The translations under genes and the position numbers were made by a program. DNA of 10,469 nt from Baffinella frigidus (Eukaryota; Cryptophyceae; Cryptomonadales; Baffinellaceae), in NCBI GenBank assembly GCA_026770585.1, contig MU647359.1:55795-66263 (forward strand), written 5' to 3'. Of the stretch, positions 6,561 to 10,469 are shown one piece after another (position 1 is the first letter of the stretch; each line of letters begins with the position of its first letter). Under the pieces are notes generated by a model. That model did not search any database and was not told the origin of the DNA. It worked only from the letters and a program-made list of their open reading frames with translations.

Positions 6561-6712
6561 TCCCTGCACTGCCCCTTCCTCCCGACACGTTCTCTCTCTC
6601 TCTCACACACACACGTTCTCTCTCACACACAGACGCACGCACACACACACACACACACTCGCTCTCTCGCTCTCTCTCTCGCCCCCACGTCCCTCCCTGC
6701 ACAGCCCCTTCC
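6561..6712 (+). repeat. CT/CA microsatellite between 19-bp repeats
   Basis: The interval 6592-6682 is made of CT and CA dinucleotide runs, including a block of about ten CA units near 6638-6658. It is bracketed by TCCCTGCACTGCCCCTTCC at 6561-6579 and the same 19-mer with one mismatch at 6694-6712. Open frames through it (alternating Leu/Ser or Thr/His) are low-complexity artefacts. Confidence 0.85.
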
Positions 6713-6857
6713 GTTCCCGTGGTCGTGCTATGCGATCAGTGCGCGGTGCCCCCCCCCCTGACTCAATAAACGGAACACGTTCTCCGCAGGCTCCTGCTCC
6801 GAAGGAGACCTGTGCTCCGAAGTGGATTTCTTCTCGTTGCGAAAGGTCCCGCACGAA

Positions 6858-6990
6858 ACCCAAAACCCGAAACCTGAAACCTGAAACCCTGAACCTGAAA
6901 CCTGAAACACGAAACACGAAACACGAAACACGAAACACGAAACACGAAACCCTGAACCTGAAACCCTAAACCCGAAACCCTAAACCCGAA
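6858..6990 (-). repeat. Telomere-like array, opposite orientation
   Basis: C-rich heptamers on plus (CCTGAAA, CCCTAAA, CCCGAAA), meaning the G-rich strand points left. A homogeneous block of about six GAAACAC units occupies about 6905-6947. This is opposite to the arrays at 1-748, 3237-3380 and 10099-10469. Confidence 0.88.
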
Positions 6991-7049
6991 ATCTTCCTGC
7001 CAGGACTTCTGCCCTGTCGCCGAGGAAGACAAGCAACACCAGGTTTGAT
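6991..7049. other. Non-repeat insert within telomere-like DNA
   Basis: A 59-bp stretch (TCTTCCTGCCAGGAC onward to GGTTTGATCC) separates two parts of the C-rich array. CCTGCCAGG is a short palindrome-like sequence. No coding potential was seen. Confidence 0.5.
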
Positions 7050-7228
7050 CCCCAAACCCGAAACCCAACCCCCAAACCCAAGACCCAAAACCCTAAGCCC
7101 CAACCCCCAAACTCCAAACCCCAAACCCCAAGTCCCAAACCCCACACCCCACACCCCACACCCCACACCCCAAACCCCACACCCCAAACCCTAAGCCCGA
7201 AACCCGAAACCCTAAGCCTCAAGCCCCA
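7050..7228 (-). repeat. Telomere-like array with CCCCACA block
   Basis: Continuation of the C-rich heptamer array, with CCCAAAC, CCCCAAA and CCCTAAG variants and a block of CCCCACA heptamers at about 7140-7190. Frames across it encode GVWGVGCG-type low-complexity strings and are not genes. Confidence 0.88.
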
Positions 7229-7270
7229 AAGCAGCGGTACTTCTTCTCCGCAGAAGAACGCCGGCAATCT

Positions 7271-7298
7271 CTCATGGATTCGGAGGACGGGGTTCGAC
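7271..7298 (+). repeat. 28-bp direct repeat, copy 1
   Basis: CTCATGGATTCGGAGGACGG continuing to GGTTCGAC. It recurs at 7618-7645 with two differences. The two copies bracket the F2 element at 7346 and the F1 element at 7489. Confidence 0.85.
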
Positions 7299-7320
7299 CA
7301 GTATCCCTCAAATGCCCGTA

Positions 7321-7336
7321 GGGTGAATATTCACCC
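7321..7336. repeat. 16-bp perfect palindrome
   Basis: GGGTGAATATTCACCC is its own reverse complement. Its left half follows CCCGTA, as in CCCGTAGGGTGATTC at 7727 and 7952, so it may derive from the same repeat. Confidence 0.8.
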
Positions 7337-7345
7337 CAACTCGCC

Positions 7346-7450
7346 CATCCCTTAAGTCACCAGTAGGCTCATACGCCCTTCGGTAGGGCCCTAGGACGTG
7401 CCTAGGACCTCTTGGCCGTCAAATTTGGCTGCCTGGCTACTTAAGGGATA
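7346..7450 (-). mobile_element. F2 element, intact reverse copy
   Basis: Ends are CATCCCTTAAGTCACCAG and CTGGCTACTTAAGGGATA. The interior runs GGCTCATACGCCCTTCGGTA, GGGCCCTAGG and CAAATTTGG, the reverse of the order in copies at 2100 and 9677. About 105 bp. Confidence 0.82.
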
Positions 7451-7466
7451 GCTATTAGCTATCATA

Positions 7467-7489
7467 GGCAGGTCCTAGGGCCCTACGGT
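7467..7489 (+). mobile_element. F2 fragment interrupted by F1
   Basis: GGCAGGTCCTAGGGCCCTACGG-TA matches the interior of F2 copies at 2147 and 9717. It is cut exactly where the F1 copy at 7489 starts. Only GGGCGT of the expected right-hand continuation remains after that element (7610-7615), then the match is lost. Confidence 0.7.
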
Positions 7490-7609
7490 ACAGGGGTACC
7501 TCGCTCATAAGAAACCGCCCCCCCCTAGGACCCTACAGTAGGACTATGCCTAGGGTCCTACGGTGATCCTAGGGGGGTGGGCGTTTCTTATGAGCGAGGT
7601 ACCCCTGTA
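7489..7609 (+). mobile_element. F1 MITE, copy 4
   Basis: 121 bp from TA-CAGGGGTACCTCGCTC to GAGCGAGGTACCCCTG-TA with a forward core. Uninterrupted F2 copies read CCCTACGGTAGGGCG (9732-9746). Here the same sequence reads CCCTACGG-TA, then the element, then TA-GGGCG. This shows a single TA in the target became two. Confidence 0.95.
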
Positions 7610-7617
7610 GGGCGTCC

Positions 7618-7645
7618 CTCACGGATTCGGAGGTCGGGGTTCGAC
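7618..7645 (+). repeat. 28-bp direct repeat, copy 2
   Basis: CTCACGGATTCGGAGGTCGG continuing to GGTTCGAC, the partner of 7271-7298. The segment between the copies contains F2 and F1 insertions. Confidence 0.85.
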
Positions 7646-7667
7646 AAACCACACAGCGGACTTTGAA

Positions 7668-7773
7668 GGGATTTTGAATAACCCTTAAGCGACAAGACCT
7701 AGGACCCTACGGTACACTGTAGGCAACCCGTAGGGTGATTCAGCGAACGTTCCAAGGGATTTTGAATAGCCCC
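7668..7773 (+). repeat. GGGATTTTGAATA repeat region
   Basis: AGGGATTTTGAATAACCCTTAAG at about 7670 (quoted in part here) and CCAAGGGATTTTGAATAGCC at 7753 are two related copies; a third is at 5164 and a fourth at 7978. CCCGTAGGGTGATTCAGCGA occurs at 7727 and again at 7952. Confidence 0.7.
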
Positions 7774-7895
7774 TACAGGGGTACCTCGCGCATGAGAAAC
7801 TTCCTCCCTCTAAGACCCTACAGTAGGTCTATGTCTAGGGCCCTATGGTGGTCCTAGGGGGGTGGGCAGTTTCTTATGAGTGAGGTACCCCTGTA
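7774..7895 (+). mobile_element. F1 MITE, copy 5
   Basis: 122 bp including the flanking TA pair, with a forward core. It carries the private left-arm variants GCGCATGAGAAAC and CTCTAAGACC shared only with copy 6. The site just before it, CCCCTA, is uninterrupted in the related repeat at 5178-5183. Confidence 0.95.
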
Positions 7896-7949
7896 GGCAA
7901 CGCTGTTAGCCTCGGCCGAGGCTCGTCACCTGTCCGACCGAGGCTCACA
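7896..7949. repeat. Segment shared in inverse with 1029-1059
   Basis: GAGGCTCGTCACCTGTCCGA and the bases following it (7918-7948) are the inverted counterpart of the start of the insert in F1 copy 1. Just before it GCCTCGGCCGAGGC at 7910-7923 is a perfect 14-bp palindrome. Confidence 0.8.
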
Positions 7950-7998
7950 AACCCGTAGGGTGATTCAGCGAACCTTCCAAGGGATTGTGAATTGCCCC

Positions 7999-8120
7999 TA
8001 CAGGGGTACCTCGCGCATGAGAAACTTCCTCCCTCTAAGACCCTACAGTAGGCCTATGCCTAGGGCCCTATGGTGGTCCTAGGGGGGGAGGCGCTTTCTT
8101 ATGAGCGAGGTGCCCCTGTA
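7999..8120 (+). mobile_element. F1 MITE, copy 6
   Basis: 122 bp with a forward core. It is the duplicated sister of copy 5. The right end reads GAGCGAGGTGCCCCTG-TA. Confidence 0.95.
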
Positions 8121-8418
8121 CTGTGAGGACGGATTCCTAGACGGGCTCCTGCCTCGGGTGGAGAAGAAGTCATGTATGTAGACAATAGACGTGAGCCTAT
8201 TTCGGGGGAAATCTCCCCAAGGTGAATCACTTTCCGTGTGGAATAAAGGACATGTAGGAGTATTCAAAGTGCCCCGCACAGCCCATGCACCGCTCGTGCC
8301 CTCTGGTGAAGCTAGACGCTGTCGTGTTCTCGTGCTCGTTTCAATAACGTGCCTTTCTCTCTTCTCTCTTTTCACTCTTCGGAGATCTTGTTGCCGAGGT
8401 GTGCCCGCCGCTGCAGCC
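8121..8418. other. No gene recognised
   Basis: Unique-looking sequence between F1 copies. A plus-strand frame from 8191 continues into the next F1 element and has no motif support. A pyrimidine-rich TTTCTCTCTTCTCTCTTTTC run is at about 8351-8370. Confidence 0.5.
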
Positions 8419-8637
8419 TATCCCTTACATGGGGTACCTCGCTCATAAGAAACCGCCCCCCCCCCTAGGACCACCACAGGGCCCTACGCATGATCCTACT
8501 GTAGGGTCCTAGGGGGGGGCGGTTTCTTATGAGCGAGGTACCCCTGTAAGTGGCCAGTGGGTCATATCTGACCCTTCACAGGTCCAAGGCTCCTACGTAT
8601 GCCCTCTGGTAGGAGCGTATTGGCTTCTTAAGGGATA
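8419..8637 (-). mobile_element. F2 element hosting a nested F1
   Basis: The left end TATCCCTTA (8419-8427) and its continuation TAAGTGGCCAG (8547-8557) are separated by an F1 copy. The right end TTCTTAAGGGATA finishes at 8637. Without F1 and one TA the host would be about 98 bp, like other F2 copies. The interior is diverged (GGTCATATCTGACCC at the centre). Confidence 0.78.
8426..8548 (-). mobile_element. F1 MITE, copy 7, nested in F2
   Basis: 123 bp; begins TA-CATGGGGTACCTCGC (one substitution in the tip) and ends GGTACCCCTG-TA, with the core reversed. The host reads CCCTTAAGTGGCCAG in uninterrupted F2 copies and CCCT-TA, element, TA-AGTGGCCAG here. This is the second independent demonstration of a TA duplication. 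Confidence 0.95.
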
Positions 8638-8657
8638 CCTTACGTGGCCAGTACAGG

Positions 8658-8714
8658 CTACGGAAGGGCGTGTCGTTGGCATATGTTGGGAGAAATTAAA
8701 ACCTAAAGGACCTA
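8658..8714 (+). repeat. 57-bp dispersed repeat, second copy
   Basis: Partner of 1966-2022. It is followed directly by an isolated F1 left end. Confidence 0.75.
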
Positions 8715-8716
8715 AA

Positions 8717-8735
8717 GGTACCTCGCTCATAAGGA
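8717..8735 (+). mobile_element. Solo F1 left-end fragment
   Basis: GGTACCTCGCTCATAAGGA is the F1 left terminal repeat without the first CAGG and without any core. It abuts the 57-bp repeat. Confidence 0.75.
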
Positions 8736-8962
8736 TCAAGTGGTTTCGCGACAGCATTTGACACAGTGGGCGTCCTCTCTCTTGGTGTGCACGGATTGCT
8801 GTATTCATGACGGTCTCTCTCAACCCGGAGTCGAGCTAAGGCGTTTAAATGTCCATGCAGGGTATTTTAGGGTCGTGTCCAATGTTTGGTACAAAATTTG
8901 TAGCAGGGCTTGGAGCTCCGGCTGAACCAGACCCACCGCGGAAGTGCATACATGGCGGCATC
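8736..8962. other. No gene recognised
   Basis: Unique-looking sequence. A short plus-strand frame at 8740 has no recognisable motif. Confidence 0.5.
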
Positions 8963-9072
8963 TACAGGGGTACCTCGCTCATAAGAAAACGCCCCCCCCC
9001 TAGCACCCTACAGTAGGGCCCTATGGGGGTCCCTAGGGGGAAGCGTTTTCTTATGAGCGAGGTACCCCTGTA
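8963..9072 (+). mobile_element. F1 MITE, copy 8, shortened core
   Basis: 110 bp with both ends intact. The core lacks about 12 bases: CCCTACAGTAGGGCCCTATG joins the two halves directly, omitting the usual CCTATGCCTA. The missing part is at the symmetry centre of the palindrome. Confidence 0.92.
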
Positions 9073-9207
9073 CATGTAGGGTCCTAGGGGGAGGCGCTTT
9101 CTTCTGAGCGAGGTACCCCTGTAGCGCACCACAGTGACCCCCCCTCCTAGGAGCGAGGTGCCCCGACAGAGACGGCGTGTGTCCTTGATTCGCGAGTAAC
9201 CCCTGTA
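9073..9207 (-). mobile_element. Cluster of truncated F1 right ends
   Basis: GTAGGGTCCTAGGGGGAGGC at 9076 through GGTACCCCTG-TA at 9123 is one right half. GAGCGAGGTGCCCCG at about 9151 and GCGAGTAACCCCTG-TA at 9192-9207 are two more eroded right ends. All point the same way. The last abuts the next intact element and shares its TA. Confidence 0.75.
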
Positions 9208-9326
9208 CAGGGGTACCTCGCTCATGAGAAACCGCCTCCTCCTAGGGTCCTACAGTAGGGCTATGCCTAGGACCCTATGGTGGTCCTAGGGGGGTGGACG
9301 TTTCTTATGGGCGAGGTACCCCTGTA
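9206..9326 (+). mobile_element. F1 MITE, copy 9
   Basis: 121 bp with intact ends and a forward core. The left junction is CCCCTG-TA-CAGGGG, the tail of one copy next to the head of another. Confidence 0.94.
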
Positions 9327-9565
9327 CAGCGCATGCGCAGGGCCTGGTGCACTTAGCAGCCACCGGGGTCTTCACGGATGCAGTCCATCTAAGCGATTTG
9401 TACTAGAATCTTATCCATTGCTATGGATTCCAACCGGAATTTCCCCCCGAGAATCCGGGGGAAAATATCTTGGGTCGCTGTTAAGTGGGAGGAAAGGGCC
9501 CTTGCCTCAGCGCATCTCCTGTAGGTCCTTTAGGTTCTGACCGCAGCAGGATTCCGTGAGCTCCC
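9327..9565. other. No gene; small repeats only
   Basis: GCGCATGCGC at 9331-9340 is a 10-bp palindrome. TTTCCCCC near 9440 and GGGGGAAA near 9457 form an 8-bp stem. GTAGGTCCTTTAGGTTCTGA at about 9522 is an F3 scrap. No coding sequence is supported. Confidence 0.5.
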
Positions 9566-9678
9566 TACAGGGGTACCTCTCTCATAAGAAACGCCCACCC
9601 CCCTAGGACCACCATAAGGCCCCAGCTAGGCATAGGCCTACTGTAGGGTCCTAGGGGGGCGCAGTTTCTTACCCCGTA
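9566..9678 (-). mobile_element. F1 MITE, copy 10, right end deleted
   Basis: 113 bp with a reversed core. The left end is TA-CAGGGGTACCTCTCTC. The right arm reads TTTCTTA-CCCCG-TA, so about ten bases (TGAGCGAGGT region) and one T of the tip are missing. It is followed by AGTGGCCAGGAGG, the F2 left end, so it too seems to sit at the F2 CCCTTA site. Confidence 0.85.
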
Positions 9679-9774
9679 AGTGGCCAGGAGGTCAAATTTG
9701 ACCTCCAAGAGGTCCTAGGCAGGTCCTAGGGCCCTACGGTAGGGCGTATGCGCCTACTGGCCACTTAAGGGATA
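9677..9774 (+). mobile_element. F2 element with F1 at its left tip
   Basis: TAAGTGGCCAG on the left and CTGGCCACTTAAGGGATA on the right. It contains a perfect 20-bp palindrome at 9687-9706, then GGCAGGTCCTAGGGCCC and CTACGGTAGGGCG. The first bases of the host (expected TATCCCT) are replaced by the F1 copy, with GCTCCC before that element as a possible remnant. Confidence 0.8.
9687..9706. repeat. 20-bp perfect palindrome in F2
   Basis: GGAGGTCAAATTTGACCTCC equals its own reverse complement. The AAATTT centre is kept at the matching place in the F2 copies at 2100 and 7346, but their flanks no longer pair perfectly. Confidence 0.9.
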
Positions 9775-9829
9775 GGCGTCCCCGCCACGGGTGGGCCCGC
9801 CTCAGGTCTAGGTCCCCCCAGATGTGAGT

Positions 9830-9905
9830 AAAGTCACTTCCTCTCTCCAAAGTCACTTCCTCTCTCCAAAGTCACTTCCTCTCTCCAAAGCCACTTGCTC
9901 CCCCC
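9830..9905 (+). repeat. 19-bp minisatellite, four units
   Basis: AAAGTCACTTCCTCTCTCC is repeated exactly at 9830, 9849 and 9868. A diverged fourth unit, AAAGCCACTTGCTCC, starts at 9887. A C tract follows. Confidence 0.92.
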
Positions 9906-9928
9906 CCCAGCCCAGCGGACTTGGCGCC

Positions 9929-10050
9929 TACAGGGGTACCTCGCTCATAAGGAAGCGCCCCCCCATAGGACCCTACAGTAGGCCTATGCCTAGGGCCCTA
10001 TGATGGTCCTAGGGGGGCGGGCGGTTTCTTGTGAGCGAGGTACCCCTGTA
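9929..10050 (+). mobile_element. F1 MITE, copy 11
   Basis: 122 bp with intact ends and a forward core (CCTATGCCTAGGGCCCTATG). The right arm has a small change, TTTCTTGTGAGCGAGG. Confidence 0.94.
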
Positions 10051-10098
10051 GCGTGCGCTTCCCGGTTCCTCGTCAGGGCGACTCTCCTGACGCGGGGA

Positions 10099-10262
10099 AC
10101 GCAACGTTGTTTGAGGGTTTCGGGTGCAGGGTTTCGGGCGCAGGGTTCAGGATTTCAGGCTCAGAGTTTCGGGTGCAGGGTTCACGGCTCAGGGTTCGGG
10201 GTTCAGGGTGCAGGGTTCAGGGTGTCAGGCTCAGGGTTTCGGGTTCAGGATGCAGGGGGACG
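10099..10262 (+). repeat. Telomere-like array, mixed heptamers
   Basis: Interleaved GGGTTTCGGG, GTGCAGGG, TTCAGGG and CTCAGGG units, strongly degenerate. Frames across it give FRVQGSGFR-type strings and are not genes. Confidence 0.85.
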
Positions 10263-10322
10263 CACCGTTGATTGAGGGTGTCCGGGCATGGTTTGTGCCA
10301 GGGGGGGGGGGTGCGGCCACCC

Positions 10323-10469
10323 TTTAGGGTTTGGGGTTTGGGGTTTGGGGTTTGGGGTTTGGGGTTTGGGGTTTGGGTTTCAGGGTTCAGGGTTCAGGGT
10401 TCAGGGTTCAGGGTTGAGGGTTCAGGGTTCAGGGTTCAGGGTTCAGGGTTCAGGGTTCAGGGTTCAGGG
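10323..10469 (+). repeat. Clean telomere-like blocks at right edge
   Basis: One TTTAGGG, six exact TTTGGGG units (10330-10371), a short unit, then TTCAGGG from about 10379 to the edge in twelve consecutive heptamers, one of them TTGAGGG. The G-rich strand points right, the direction expected if the chromosome end lies to the right. Confidence 0.92.

Larger units (their letters stand above)
7725..8120 (+). repeat. 225-bp tandem segmental duplication
   Basis: The segment 7725-7895 is repeated at 7950-8120 with a constant offset of 225 bp. Both contain CCCGTAGGGTGATTCAGCGA, AAGGGATT-TGAAT and a complete F1 element. The two F1 copies share private variants (CTCGCGCATGAGAAAC and CCTCCCTCTAAGACC) not seen in other copies. 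The second element thus arose by duplication of the block, not by a new insertion. Confidence 0.85.

Noticed and set aside
6003-6569. 188-residue minus-strand frame
   Set aside because: Composition is R/G/C/S-rich as expected from reading C-rich DNA in reverse; no motif, and it conflicts with the plus-strand two-exon model.
6765-6770. AATAAA as a polyadenylation signal
   Set aside because: The hexamer is expected by chance and no supported gene ends just upstream.
6763-7267. Overlapping minus-strand frames rich in V, F, G and W
   Set aside because: They are translations of degenerate telomere-like heptamers.
7271-7298. GGGGTTCGAC in the 28-bp repeat as a tRNA-derived SINE signal
   Set aside because: No A box or A-rich/T-rich tail is visible and the repeat is too short to judge.
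1-10469. Dinoflagellate spliced-leader sequence, rRNA or tRNA genes, transposase domains
   Set aside because: Looked for by eye on both strands; none recognised.

Overview
This looks like nuclear, repeat-dominated DNA from a eukaryote whose telomere unit is the heptamer TTTAGGG. Plants, green algae, chromerids, dinoflagellates and coccidian-like alveolates all use that unit; the mix of TTTAGGG and TTCAGGG slightly favours an alveolate or algal source, but the sequence alone does not settle it. No prokaryotic gene organisation, rRNA, tRNA, transposase or complete known gene was recognised. The telomere-like arrays, dispersed repeats and sparse coding potential suggest a subtelomere or a similar heterochromatic island.

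Layout: 1-748 is degenerate TTTAGGG with a higher-order pattern. 818-2351 holds two copies and one eroded copy of a palindromic miniature element (here F1, ends TA-CAGGGGTACC), one copy of a second element (F2, ends TATCCCTTAAG), and a short AATTACTACACAA family (F4). 2354-3115 is a patchwork of direct and inverted copies of a third repeat (F3, core GGGAGCTCGAAG). 3237-3380 is telomere-like. 3342-4382 (minus strand) is the best candidate for real coding sequence: one GC-rich exon for a disordered, phospho-motif-rich protein. 4451-4935 looks like a complete non-autonomous DNA transposon (F5) with matching ends and a target duplication; a collapsed relative sits at 4978-4997. 5478-5541 and 5651-5826 carry further short repeats and a 40-bp inverted repeat. 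5873-6333 may be a fragment of a two-exon gene. 6592-6682 is a microsatellite and 6858-7228 is telomere-like sequence in the opposite orientation. 7346-10050 is dense in F1 and F2 elements, several nested, with a 225-bp tandem duplication. 10099-10469 returns to telomere-like arrays ending in pure TTTGGGG and TTCAGGG blocks.

The main result is the F1 element: about 122 bp, nearly palindromic, at least ten copies. Unoccupied versions of its target within the same window show that it duplicates TA on insertion, as Tc1/mariner-type MITEs do. Its ends, read as protein, give the string MSEVPL...YRGTSLIRK, so open frames across it are likely artefacts.
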